Notes: generated from the sequence alone by a model not told the origin. A DNA stretch of 14,242 nt from Clostridia bacterium (GCA_900753245.1 CAADYJ010000100.1:1-14242), one strand, 5' to 3'; positions 1 through 7,301 are shown, counted from the stretch's first letter. Made by a program: numbers and translations.

Positions 1-579
1 AAGTATAATAAAAATCCTCCGGCTAAGCCGGAGGATTTTTATTATTAAAGATGTAGGAATATAATTATCATCAGGAGGATACACGTATTCATCTGAAGGT
101 TTAGTAGTTTCTTGTATAGATAAAATCTCTAATATAGGCATTTCTTTGTTTTGATAAGTTCCTTTTGTAATCCTTCCTTCTATTTCAACCCATGTAGAAT
201 CTTTAAAAGTGATAGCATCTTTATAATGACAAAGAAAACCTACAACAACAGTCTGAAAGTCTGAACTAATAATCATATTTCTACCTAATACAAATTGTTC
301 TTTATTTAAGTCATATACTCTGTATACAAATCCAGAAAACTTTATTTTTTGACCAACATAATTATCAATGTTATTATGTACAGATTGCAAAACGCTTGCA
401 TAATTTTGAGAATTCAGCTCTGTAAATTCTGTAGTTAAAACATCGTCATTTAGTTTTACACTTGCTTTATAAATTTTATAAGCAATAATTCCACATAAAC
501 TTATTACAATAGCAATAATAAATCCGAGTAAAATTTTAAACAATATAGAACTATTTAATTTTAAATTATAAATAAACAT
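1..579 (-). CDS. Membrane-anchored YcgQ C-terminal-like (DUF1980/TIGR03943-type) protein, partial
   Basis: The minus strand from the ATG at 579 is open for 193 codons to the window edge with no stop, so the end is not seen. A GAAGG-type ribosome binding site lies about 9 bases upstream (589-595). Residues about 12-38 form one hydrophobic helix (ILFKILLGFIIAIVISL...), so the protein is probably anchored with its bulk outside. Residues about 70-175 resemble the C-terminal domain of YcgQ/TIGR03943 putative permease subunits: GQKIKFSGFVYR, FVLGRNMIIS, TWVEIEGRI, then EYVYPPDD near the end. In that family the segment after the LxRxxI strand usually carries CC and D residues; here it reads SSDFQ, so a metal site through those cysteines is unlikely. 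The two-gene YcgR-YcgQ partner permease is not visible. The frame runs through the terminator hairpin at 5-45, so the true C-terminus may be just outside the window or a stop may have been lost. Family call is from memory of motifs; function unknown. Confidence 0.6.
   Translation of the reverse strand, partial: MFIYNLKLNSSILFKILLGFIIAIVISLCGIIAYKIYKASVKLNDDVLTTEFTELNSQNYASVLQSVHNNIDNYVGQKIKFSGFVYRVYDLNKEQFVLGRNMIISSDFQTVVVGFLCHYKDAITFKDSTWVEIEGRITKGTYQNKEMPILEILSIQETTKPSDEYVYPPDDNYIPTSLIIKILRLSRRIFIIL
5..45 (-). terminator. Bidirectional intrinsic terminator
   Basis: A 19-bp perfect inverted repeat (5-23 with 27-45) has a GC-rich centre (ATCCTCCGGC / GCCGGAGGAT), a 3-base loop (taa), and A-tracts and T-tracts on both sides. 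It can end transcription from either strand. It lies inside the open frame of the gene that ends here. Confidence 0.85.
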
Positions 580-676
580 AGAAGACGACCTTCTTTCGTA
601 AAAATATTTTAATAATATATATGATGCAAAATTAATAAATATACTTGAAAATTTTACATTTTTATTTGGCTTTTTC

Positions 677-705
677 TTGCATTTTACATTAAACAATGAT
701 ATAGT
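677..705 (+). promoter_or_regulatory. Vegetative (sigma-A type) promoter of secA
   Basis: TTGCAT (677-682), a 17-base spacer and TATAGT (700-705) lie about 40 bases before the secA start. Spacing is ideal and both boxes are near consensus. Confidence 0.7.
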
Positions 706-746
706 AAAATCTATAAAAATGATTTTACGAAAGGAAGAAAAATAGC

Positions 747-3491
747 ATGGGACTTTTTAAAACATATAGTGAAAAAGAAGTAAAAAGAGTAATGCCTTTA
801 GTTAACAAAATAAATAGTTTAGAAGATGAATTTTCTAAATTATCAGATGAGGAATTAAAAGGAAAAACTAAATCTTTTAAAGAGAGATTACAAAATGGAG
901 AAACTTTAGATGACTTATTACCAGAAGCATTTGCAACTGTTCGTGAAGCATCAAAAAGGGTTTTAGGAATGAGACATTTCGATGTGCAATTAATAGGTGG
1001 TATTATACTTCACCAAGGTAGAATTGCAGAAATGAAAACAGGTGAAGGAAAAACTTTAGTTGCGACACTTCCTGTATATTTAAATGCACTTACTGGAGAA
1101 GGTGTACACGTTATAACAGTTAATGATTATTTAGCTAAACGTGATAGCGAATGGATGGGAAAAGTTTATAGATTTTTAGGATTAAGTGTAGGGCTTGTAA
1201 TTTCAGGAATGAATCCTAAACAAAAACAAGAAGCATATGCTGCCGATGTAACTTATGGAACAAATAACGAATTTGGATTTGACTATTTAAGAGATAACAT
1301 GGTTATTTATAAAAATCAATTAGTACAAAGAAAGCTAAAATATGCAATCGTGGACGAAATTGATAGTATTTTAATAGATGAAGCTCGTACACCACTTATT
1401 ATTTCAGGTAGAGCAAATAAATCTTCAGATCTTTACAAGAAAGCTGATAATTTTGTAAAAAGATTAAAAGCTAAAGTAATTGTAGAAGAAGATGTTAAAG
1501 ACATAGAACAAGCTGAAGATAATGAAAACTATGATTACATTGTAGATTTAAAAGCAAAATCTGCTTCACTAACATTAAAAGGAATAAAAAAAGCAGAAGA
1601 AGAATTTCACTTAGAAAACTTTAACGATATAGAAAATTCTGAATTAGTTCATAATGTAAATCAAGCATTACGTGCCCATGGAATTATGAAAAAAGACATA
1701 GACTATATTGTTAAAGATGGAGAAGTTTTAATTGTTGATGAATTTACAGGACGTATTATGTATGGAAGAAGATACAATAATGGACTACATCAAGCAATTG
1801 AAGCAAAAGAAGGAGTTAGAATTGCTGACGAATCTAAAACATTAGCAACAATTACATTCCAAAATTATTTTAGAATGTATGATAAATTATCAGGTATGAC
1901 TGGTACTGCTATGACAGAAGAAGATGAATTCCAAGAAATATATCATTTAGATGTTATAGAAATACCAACAAACAAACCTATGATTAGAGATGATCATCAT
2001 GATATTATTTACAAAAATGAAAGAGCTAAATTTAAAGCTGTTATAGAAGATATTAAAGAAAGTAATAAAAAAGGACAACCAGTTTTAGTTGGTACAGTTT
2101 CTGTTGAAAAATCAGAAAAATTAAGTAGTTTACTAAAAAAAGAAGGAATTAAACATGAAGTATTAAATGCGAAATTCCATGAAAAAGAAGCTGAAATAGT
2201 AGCACAAGCCGGAAAATATGGAGCTGTTACAATAGCAACAAATATGGCAGGACGTGGTACAGATATTATGCTTGGAGGAAATAGTGAGTATTTAGCAAAA
2301 CAAGAAATGAGAAAGCAAAGATATTCTGAAGAATTAATAGAACAAGCAACAGCATTTAATGAGACAGAAGACCAAGAAATATTATCAGCAAGAAAGAAAT
2401 TCAAAGAGTTAGAAGATAAATATAATGAACAAATAAAAGAAGAAAAGAGTAAAGTTATTGAAGCAGGTGGACTAAAAATTATAGGTACAGAAAGACATGA
2501 ATCTAGAAGAATTGACAATCAGTTACGTGGACGTAGTGGACGTCAAGGAGATCCTGGAGAATCTAGATTTTATATAGGACTTGATGATGATTTAATGAAA
2601 ATTTTCGGAGGAGATAAAGTTACAGCTGTATATAATATGCTTGGTGCAGATGAAGATATGCCAATTACATCTAAAATGATTTCAAAATCTGTAGAGTCTG
2701 CACAAAAAAGAGTTGAAGGTAGAAACTTTAGTATTCGTAAAAATGTACTTTCTTATGATGATGTTATGAATCTTCAAAGAGAAGTTATTTACTCTCAAAG
2801 AAGAAAAGTACTTGATGGAGAGAATTTGAAAGAAAGAATTATTAACATGATGGATTCTGTTGCATCAGACTTAGTATCTGTATATTTGTCAGAGGAAAAT
2901 GTTAATAAAGAAGCTTTAATTCAAGACATTCTTACAACATTTAATATTGAAAATCTAGAATCTTTAAAAGACAGTAAATTAGATGCTGGAAAAATAATTG
3001 AAGAATTACAAAACAAAATTCATGAATTATATGAAGAAAAAGAAAATGAATTTGGTAGTGAACAATTAAGAGAATTAGAACGTGTTGTTATGTTAAAAAT
3101 AGTAGATCAAAGATGGATGGATCACATTGATAACATGGACGAATTAAAAAATGGTATAGGACTTCAAGGATATGGACAAAAAGATCCTGTTGTTCAATAT
3201 AGAATTCTTGGAGGAGAAATGTTTGATGAAATGAATGCAAACATTAAAGTAGATGTTACTAGATTCCTTCTAAATGCTAGAAAGAAAGAAGGAGGAGTAA
3301 CAAGACAAGAAACAGCTCAAATTACATCTGCGGGTCTTGAAGATACAGCAATCAATTTAGTTGATGGTGGATATTCAAAAGATGAAGGTGGAATGAATAA
3401 AACAGTAGTAAATAATGAACCAAAAGTAGGCAGAAATGACCCATGTCCATGTGGATCGGGTCGCAAGTATAAGCAATGCTGCGGAAAGTAA
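747..3491 (+). CDS. secA: Preprotein translocase ATPase SecA
   Basis: SecA is the motor ATPase that pushes unfolded preproteins through SecYEG at the inner face of the membrane. The 914 residues are full length for a clostridial SecA. Visible motifs in order: Walker A MKTGEGKT (96-103), NDYLAKRD (126-133), Walker B VDEIDSILIDEAR (202-214), TGRIMYGRRY (334-343), TNMAGRGTDI (498-507) and QLRGRSGRQGDPG (592-604) of the second nucleotide-binding fold, then the scaffold and wing helices. A charged insertion at about 515-575 is the variable region of NBD2. The C-terminus is a SEC-C zinc motif (C900, C902, C911, C912). The start has an AGGAAG site about 10 bases upstream. The last 13 codons use TCG, CGC and TGC, less AT-rich than the rest of the gene, and the same ending occurs again at 7133 and, in variant form, at 9358. 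I infer that this tail was supplied by an integrated element (see findings). Confidence 0.98.
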   Translation: MGLFKTYSEKEVKRVMPLVNKINSLEDEFSKLSDEELKGKTKSFKERLQNGETLDDLLPEAFATVREASKRVLGMRHFDVQLIGGIILHQGRIAEMKTGEGKTLVATLPVYLNALTGEGVHVITVNDYLAKRDSEWMGKVYRFLGLSVGLVISGMNPKQKQEAYAADVTYGTNNEFGFDYLRDNMVIYKNQLVQRKLKYAIVDEIDSILIDEARTPLIISGRANKSSDLYKKADNFVKRLKAKVIVEEDVKDIEQAEDNENYDYIVDLKAKSASLTLKGIKKAEEEFHLENFNDIENSELVHNVNQALRAHGIMKKDIDYIVKDGEVLIVDEFTGRIMYGRRYNNGLHQAIEAKEGVRIADESKTLATITFQNYFRMYDKLSGMTGTAMTEEDEFQEIYHLDVIEIPTNKPMIRDDHHDIIYKNERAKFKAVIEDIKESNKKGQPVLVGTVSVEKSEKLSSLLKKEGIKHEVLNAKFHEKEAEIVAQAGKYGAVTIATNMAGRGTDIMLGGNSEYLAKQEMRKQRYSEELIEQATAFNETEDQEILSARKKFKELEDKYNEQIKEEKSKVIEAGGLKIIGTERHESRRIDNQLRGRSGRQGDPGESRFYIGLDDDLMKIFGGDKVTAVYNMLGADEDMPITSKMISKSVESAQKRVEGRNFSIRKNVLSYDDVMNLQREVIYSQRRKVLDGENLKERIINMMDSVASDLVSVYLSEENVNKEALIQDILTTFNIENLESLKDSKLDAGKIIEELQNKIHELYEEKENEFGSEQLRELERVVMLKIVDQRWMDHIDNMDELKNGIGLQGYGQKDPVVQYRILGGEMFDEMNANIKVDVTRFLLNARKKEGGVTRQETAQITSAGLEDTAINLVDGGYSKDEGGMNKTVVNNEPKVGRNDPCPCGSGRKYKQCCGK

Positions 3492-3572
3492 GCGATTACA
3501 AGGGTTTGCGAGAATACAAAAATAATTTTGAGGGAAGAATAGGGAATTAGATACCTTTTAGATACCCTGAAA
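3447..3572 (+). repeat. secA 3'-end repeat, copy A (attL-like: secA body plus right arm)
   Basis: The block starts at the core CCATGTGG (3447-3454) in the SEC-C codons of secA, runs over the stop codon, and ends with a tandem site TTAGATACC at 3547-3555 and 3558-3566. It aligns without gaps to 7133-7258 over 126 columns with about 17 differences by eye; the last 35 bases, containing the tandem site, are identical. Inside the coding part (3453-3491) all four differences from copy B are silent third-position changes. The tandem site begins exactly 100 bp after the core in both copies. I read it as the right arm of an integration site joined to secA. Confidence 0.75.
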
Positions 3573-3595
3573 CAATAAAATATTTGATTAATTTT

Positions 3596-3624
3596 AGGAC
3601 AAATCGAGAGGTTTGTCCTTTTAT
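3596..3624 (+). terminator. Terminator after secA
   Basis: An 8-bp stem AGGACAAA / TTTGTCCT (3596-3603 with 3612-3619), a TCGAGAGG loop and a short T-rich tail. It sits about 105 bases after the secA stop, just beyond the arm site, and closes the secA transcript. Confidence 0.75.
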
Positions 3625-3649
3625 ATGATATAATATGATGGAAAGATAA

Positions 3650-3871
3650 ATAGTAATTTGTTATCGAGAATGGGGGAAATATTATGGGAGTACAGGTATT
3701 CCAAGATCATTTGTAAATTTTTCATTAGACATGATAGGAATACAGGAAATTTTGAAATTAATGGAAGATAAAGAGAATAGAAAGTGTGCATTTAATGAAT
3801 GCTTAGCATATCATAATGGAAAGAAATATATTATTTTTATGGAAAATAGATTAAGTATAAAAATCTTATAA
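3650..3871 (+). pseudogene. Remnant of a HAM1/RdgB-type non-canonical purine NTP pyrophosphatase
   Basis: The reading frame from 3650 to the stop at 3869-3871 has no start codon but encodes a recognisable C-terminal piece: residues such as IGIQEILKLMEDKENRK followed by CAFNECLAYHNGKKY. This resembles the stretch of archaeal-type HAM1 (ITPase) proteins that reads roughly IG.EGILKLMEG.E.R.A.F...I.F..GK. The N-terminal nucleotide-binding half and the final conserved part are absent. The intact enzyme hydrolyses dITP, ITP and XTP to keep them out of nucleic acids; this piece cannot. The fragment ends inside a terminator hairpin (3850-3883). The assignment rests on motif memory over about 60 residues. 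Confidence 0.5.
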
Positions 3872-3888
3872 TTTATACTTAATTTTTT
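3850..3888 (+). terminator. Intrinsic terminator after the HAM1-like remnant
   Basis: A perfect 12-bp stem ATTAAGTATAAA / TTTATACTTAAT (3850-3861 with 3872-3883), a 10-base loop and then TTTTT. It separates the remnant from the htpG promoter. Confidence 0.75.
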
Positions 3889-3912
3889 ATATTTGTGAAA
3901 ATTTTGTAAATT

Positions 3913-3939
3913 TTAGCACTCTAATGTTGACTTTGCTAA
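3913..3939 (+). promoter_or_regulatory. CIRCE-like operator (HrcA site) before htpG
   Basis: The left half TTAGCACTC (3913-3921) is an exact CIRCE half-site. After exactly 9 bases comes CTTTGCTAA (3931-3939), which matches the right half GAGTGCTAA at its last six positions. The element overlaps the -35 box of the htpG promoter, where HrcA binding would block RNA polymerase. The regulator hrcA is not in the window. Confidence 0.75.
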
Positions 3940-3954
3940 AAAAGAGAATATAAT
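3927..3954 (+). promoter_or_regulatory. Vegetative promoter of htpG
   Basis: TTGACT (3927-3932), a 16-base spacer and TATAAT (3949-3954). It is embedded in the CIRCE-like operator and is about 35 bases from the htpG ribosome binding site. Confidence 0.8.
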
Positions 3955-3996
3955 AATACTTATCAAAATATAAAATAAAGAAAGAAGGAATTTTAA

Positions 3997-5880
3997 ATGG
4001 GAAACAAACAATTTAAAGCAGAGTCAAAAAGACTATTAGATTTAATGATTAACTCAATTTACACAAACAAAGAAATATTTTTAAGGGAACTAATTTCAAA
4101 TGCAAGTGATGCAATAGACAAATTATATTATCGTTCACTAACAGACAAAAAATTAAAAATCAATAAAGAAGATTTAAAAATCAGAATAGACCTAGACAAA
4201 GAAAACAGATTGCTTACAATAACTGATAATGGATGTGGTATGACAGAAGAAGAGCTAGACAAAAACTTAGGAACAATTGCCAAAAGTGGTTCACTAAATT
4301 TCAAACAAGAAAATGAAAAGAAAAAAGATATTGATATAATAGGACAATTTGGAGTTGGATTTTATTCAGCATTCATGGTAAGTGATTTAGTAACAGTAGA
4401 AAGCAAATCAGTAGATAGTGATAAATCATATTGCTGGAAATCAAAAGGTGTTGAAGGTTACTTAATAGAACCATGCGAAAAAGAAAATATTGGTACAAAA
4501 ATTACATTACACATAAAAGAAGATTCAGAAGAAGAAAAATATAGCCAATTTTTAGAATCATACACAATACAAGGCATTATAAAAAAATATTCGGATTATA
4601 TACGTTATCCAATTCAAATGGAATTAGAACATAGCCATAAAAAAGAAGGAACAGAAGATGAATATGAACAAGTCAAAGAAATAGAAACAATAAATTCTAT
4701 GACACCTATTTGGAAAAAGAATAAGAAAAAAATTAAAGAAGAGGAATATGATAGCTTCTATACAGAAAAATTCCATGATTATGAGAAACCCCTAAAAGTA
4801 ATACATACAGCACTTGAAGGTCAATATAAATACAATAGCTTATTATATATTCCATCACATTTGCCATATGATTATTATAACAAAGAATACGAAAAAGGAT
4901 TACAACTATATGCAAATGGTGTATTGATAATGGAAAAATGTGGAGACTTATTGCCAGATTATTTTGGATTTGTAAAAGGTTTAGTTGATAGTGAGGATTT
5001 ATCATTAAATATATCAAGAGAAATGCTACAACATGATAGACAATTAAGAATAATTGCTAGAAACATAGAAAACAAAATAAAATCAGAATTAGAGAATATG
5101 TTGAAAAATGATAGGGAAAAATACGAGCAATTCTTTACGAACTTTGGACTACAACTAAAATATGGTACTTATGAAGATTATGGAATGAATAAGGACAAGT
5201 TAAAAGATTTATTAATGTTCTATTCATCAACAGAAAATAAACTAGTTACCTTAAAAGAATATGTAGAAAGAATGAAAGAAGATCAAAAATCAATTTATTA
5301 TGCATGTGGAGAGACAGTAGATAAAATAGATATGTTACCACAAGTAGAAAGATTAAAAGAAAAAGGATATGAAATACTATACTTAACAGATAATGTAGAT
5401 GAATTTGTATTCCAAGTATTAATGAATTATGAAGAAAAAACATTCCAAAACATATGTAGTGATAATTTTGATTTAGATAGTGATGAAGAAAAAGAAGAAC
5501 TAAAAAAGGCTAATGAGGAAAATAAAGAAATGTTTGAAACTATGAAAAAAGCTCTAGATAAAGAAGTACAAAATGTTAGATTTACACATAAACTAAAAAA
5601 TCATCCTGTTTGCTTAAGCAGTGAAGGAGCAATATCAGTAGAAATGGAAAAAACATTAAATTCAATGCCAAATAATCAAGGAATTAAAGCACAAACAGTA
5701 TTAGAAATAAACGAAAACCATGATATTGCTAAAAAATTACAAGAACTTTATAAAAATGATAAAGATAAATTAGAAAAATATACAAAAGTTTTATATGCAC
5801 AAGCAAGATTGATTGAAGGGTTGCCCATTGAAAATCCAACAGAAATTAGTAATTTAGTTTGTGAAATTATGGCAAAATAA
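3997..5880 (+). CDS. htpG: Hsp90-family molecular chaperone HtpG
   Basis: HtpG is a cytoplasmic ATP-driven dimeric chaperone that remodels and protects client proteins during stress. The 627 residues are the usual bacterial length. The N-terminal GHKL ATPase domain shows the family motifs in order: IFLRELISNASDA (28-39, catalytic Glu31 and Mg-binding Asn35), DNGCGMT (77-83), GTIAKSGS (92-99) and GQFGVGFYSAF (116-126). The middle domain carries the LNISREMLQ motif near residue 340, and the C-terminal third is a charged helical dimerisation domain. The start has GAAGGA seven bases upstream. The CIRCE-like operator and the TTGACT/TATAAT promoter just ahead indicate control by HrcA in heat shock. 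It lies inside putative element 1 but its base and codon use is not different from its neighbours. Confidence 0.97.
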   Translation: MGNKQFKAESKRLLDLMINSIYTNKEIFLRELISNASDAIDKLYYRSLTDKKLKINKEDLKIRIDLDKENRLLTITDNGCGMTEEELDKNLGTIAKSGSLNFKQENEKKKDIDIIGQFGVGFYSAFMVSDLVTVESKSVDSDKSYCWKSKGVEGYLIEPCEKENIGTKITLHIKEDSEEEKYSQFLESYTIQGIIKKYSDYIRYPIQMELEHSHKKEGTEDEYEQVKEIETINSMTPIWKKNKKKIKEEEYDSFYTEKFHDYEKPLKVIHTALEGQYKYNSLLYIPSHLPYDYYNKEYEKGLQLYANGVLIMEKCGDLLPDYFGFVKGLVDSEDLSLNISREMLQHDRQLRIIARNIENKIKSELENMLKNDREKYEQFFTNFGLQLKYGTYEDYGMNKDKLKDLLMFYSSTENKLVTLKEYVERMKEDQKSIYYACGETVDKIDMLPQVERLKEKGYEILYLTDNVDEFVFQVLMNYEEKTFQNICSDNFDLDSDEEKEELKKANEENKEMFETMKKALDKEVQNVRFTHKLKNHPVCLSSEGAISVEMEKTLNSMPNNQGIKAQTVLEINENHDIAKKLQELYKNDKDKLEKYTKVLYAQARLIEGLPIENPTEISNLVCEIMAK

Positions 5881-5887
5881 AGTTGAT

Positions 5888-5983
5888 GTGCAGAAATTAA
5901 ATAGAATAACAGGTATTGTTCTTACTATTTTAGGAGTAATAATATTTAATGTATACAATTATATTATAAAACAAGGAGTATAA
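5888..5983 (+). CDS. Putative 31-residue single-pass membrane peptide
   Basis: A GTG-started frame eight bases after the htpG stop encodes a peptide beginning QKLNRITGIVLTILGVIIF and ending YIIKQGV. It has a basic N-terminus and one clear hydrophobic helix. There is no good ribosome binding site, so translation would have to be coupled to htpG. Its stop lies two bases before the TTG of the next gene, and its last codons carry that gene's AAGGAG. The topology looks real, but the reading frame is short and could equally be the remnant of a larger membrane protein. Confidence 0.35.
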   Translation: MQKLNRITGIVLTILGVIIFNVYNYIIKQGV

Positions 5984-5985
5984 AT

Positions 5986-6567
5986 TTGAGTGAAAATAGC
6001 ATAAAAAAAATAAGAGAATATTGTAAGGAAAATATTGAAGAAAATAAAAAAGATAAATTAAAATTTTTTTTACAAATTATATTAATAGTTACTGGATTAA
6101 TTCATATAATATTTGCTAGTTATTTAAAAGAAAAACTATCAATTATAACTGGTATAACGACAATTAATATTGCTTTAATAAACACAATAAGAAATATAAA
6201 AAATAAGGAATATAAAACATTGGAAACAATGAAGATACCAGAAAATATTGTTGTAATGATATTAGGTATAATGACTTTGCTTAAAAAAAATGATGCTATT
6301 TCATTTATAGCTATTATATGGGGAATTTCAGGATTAAGAAAAGGAATAAAAGGACTTAATGTTGCAATATATAATAAAGTCAACAATAAGAGATTTGTTG
6401 GCGAATTAATACATGCAATTATAGAAACATTGCTATCAATATTATTGGTGTTTAATCCATTTGAAAAGGTTGAAGAACACATAATTATATTAGGAATAGA
6501 AATGATTATTATGTCTTTAAAAGTAGCATTTTATAATGAAAAAGAAAATGAAGAAATAGGAGATTAA
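5986..6567 (+). CDS. Multi-pass membrane protein, DUF308 (HdeD)-like
   Basis: The 193-residue protein starts at TTG with AAGGAG seven bases upstream. After a charged N-terminal stretch (about 1-24) there are five or six hydrophobic segments: FFLQIILIVTGLIHIIFA, an ITTINIALINT segment, ENIVVMILGIMTLL, AISFIAIIWGISGL, LIHAIIETLLSILLVFNP and the IIILGIEMIIMSL segment near the C-terminus. The paired short helices and the WGISGLRKGI motif resemble DUF308/HdeD-type proteins, whose role in Firmicutes is unclear (HdeD of E. coli is linked to acid resistance). It follows htpG closely and is probably on the same transcript. The family call is moderate; I would accept 'integral membrane protein' as the safe name. 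Confidence 0.65.
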   Translation: MSENSIKKIREYCKENIEENKKDKLKFFLQIILIVTGLIHIIFASYLKEKLSIITGITTINIALINTIRNIKNKEYKTLETMKIPENIVVMILGIMTLLKKNDAISFIAIIWGISGLRKGIKGLNVAIYNKVNNKRFVGELIHAIIETLLSILLVFNPFEKVEEHIIILGIEMIIMSLKVAFYNEKENEEIGD

Positions 6568-6573
6568 TTAAAT

Positions 6574-6934
6574 ATGACAAATTGCAATTACAGTATGGTT
6601 CAAAGGAATTAACGTCTATATATAATGTAGGTTGTACAGACAATCCAGATATTTGTTTTGTCTTTATGAATCCAACAGGAAAAAATATTGCATCAAATCC
6701 AAATTGGAAAGGTAGAAGGTCTCCTTGGATTGGAACTAAAAATATATGGAAATTGTTTTATAGAATAGGATTACTTGATGAAAAAATATAGCGAATAATA
6801 ATTATAAAGTCTATCCAGTTTATTATACTATTGGAAACGGAATGATGAATATAGATAAAGCAATAGTGGATTTATACTACATTATAAGAACAAATTTAAA
6901 AAGTCAAAAAGATATGTATGATTTTGAGAGATAA
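6574..6934 (+). pseudogene. Broken uracil-DNA glycosylase superfamily gene
   Basis: Three pieces of one protein are visible. The ATG at 6574 with GGAG upstream gives only two or three codons in the right frame before a one-base loss near 6577-6582. The frame continues at 6582-6791 and contains ICFVFMNPTGKNIAS and SPWIGTKNIWKLFYRIGLL, the N-terminal active-site region typical of this UDG-superfamily group. After the TAG at 6789, a third frame (6791-6934) encodes YKVYPVYYTIGNGMMNIDKA, the C-terminal motif region. The middle of the protein, roughly 100 residues, is deleted. Intact relatives remove uracil from DNA. It follows the DUF308-like gene by six bases and was probably its operon partner. 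At least one frameshift and one deletion make it non-functional. Confidence 0.8.
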
Positions 6935-6947
6935 CTAAAAATAACAG

Positions 6948-6976
6948 ATTACAGGTAGACAAAATCTACCTGTAAT
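6948..6976 (+). terminator. Hairpin after the UDG pseudogene, probable terminator
   Basis: A perfect 12-bp stem ATTACAGGTAGA / TCTACCTGTAAT (6948-6959 with 6965-6976) with a CAAAA loop, 13 bases after the last stop. The downstream T-tract is poor (TTACTATAAT), so termination strength is uncertain. Confidence 0.55.
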
Positions 6977-7020
6977 TTACTATAATAATCATCCCTACAA
7001 ATTACAATTTATAGAGTAAG

Positions 7021-7258
7021 TTAGATAACTTTTTAAATACCTTAAATCAAAAATAAAATGTAAAATTAATTAAACATGAGATAAAATAAGCATTAAAGTG
7101 GAAAAATATTTCAAAAAAAGTGAAAAATAATTCCATGTGGCTCTGGTCGCAAGTATAAGCAGTGCTGTGGAAAGTAAGTAATTACAAGGGCTTGTGAGAT
7201 TTTGAAATTAAATTATAGGGAGGAATAGGGAATTAGATACCTTTTAGATACCCTGAAA
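7021..7258 (+). repeat. secA 3'-end repeat, copy B (both arms; attP-like junction)
   Basis: The left arm carries a tandem site TTAGATAAC (7021-7029) and TTAAATACC (7033-7041), 112 bp before the core CCATGTGG (7133-7140). Bases 7101-7140 are identical to 9326-9365. The right arm encodes a silent-variant SEC-C tail PCGSGRKYKQCCGK plus stop (7133-7177) without any start codon, and then the tandem TTAGATACC at 7233-7241 and 7244-7252, exactly 100 bp after the core as in copy A. It is the only copy with both arms. A stop TGA lies four codons before the tail, so the tail is not translated here. Confidence 0.75.
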
Positions 7259-7272
7259 TAAAATAATATTTT

Positions 7273-7300
7273 AAAAGTCGAATTAAATTTCGGCTTTTTT
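7273..7300 (+). terminator. Terminator at the start of element 2
   Basis: A 10-bp stem AAAAGTCGAA / TTCGGCTTTT (7273-7282 with 7289-7298) with one T-G wobble, then T residues. It sits 15 bases past the arm site, in nearly the same place as the terminator at 3596 relative to copy A. Confidence 0.75.
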
Positions 7301-7301
7301 A

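Larger units (their letters stand above)
3455..7140 (+). mobile_element. Putative integrase-less element 1 (CIME-like / cassette) at the secA 3' end
   Basis: This is inferred from the direct repeats, not from a mobility gene. The block is bounded by the core CCATGTGG at 3447 and 7133 and is about 3.7 kb. It opens with a replacement secA ending, a tandem TTAGATACC arm site and a terminator, and closes with a left arm (7021-7132). Cargo on the same strand as secA: a HAM1-like remnant, htpG, a 31-residue membrane ORF, a DUF308-like protein and a broken uracil-DNA glycosylase. No integrase, excisionase or transfer gene is present, so movement would need a recombinase supplied in trans. An alternative is an old segmental duplication. 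Confidence 0.5.

Noticed and set aside
601..629. Minus-strand promoter TTGCAT-17-TATTTT for the left-edge gene
   Set aside because: Its transcription start would fall within the ribosome binding site of that gene, so it is unlikely to be the functional promoter.
2009..2518. Minus-strand open frame of 169 codons inside secA, and similar ones inside htpG, prfB, lysC and yabP
   Set aside because: They are antisense shadows of AT-rich coding sequence, with low-complexity hydrophobic or serine-rich translations and no ribosome binding sites.
3683..3715. ATG behind a GGGGGAA ribosome-binding-like run
   Set aside because: The frame ends after ten codons; the protein similarity lies in another frame that has no start, so this is part of the HAM1-like remnant.
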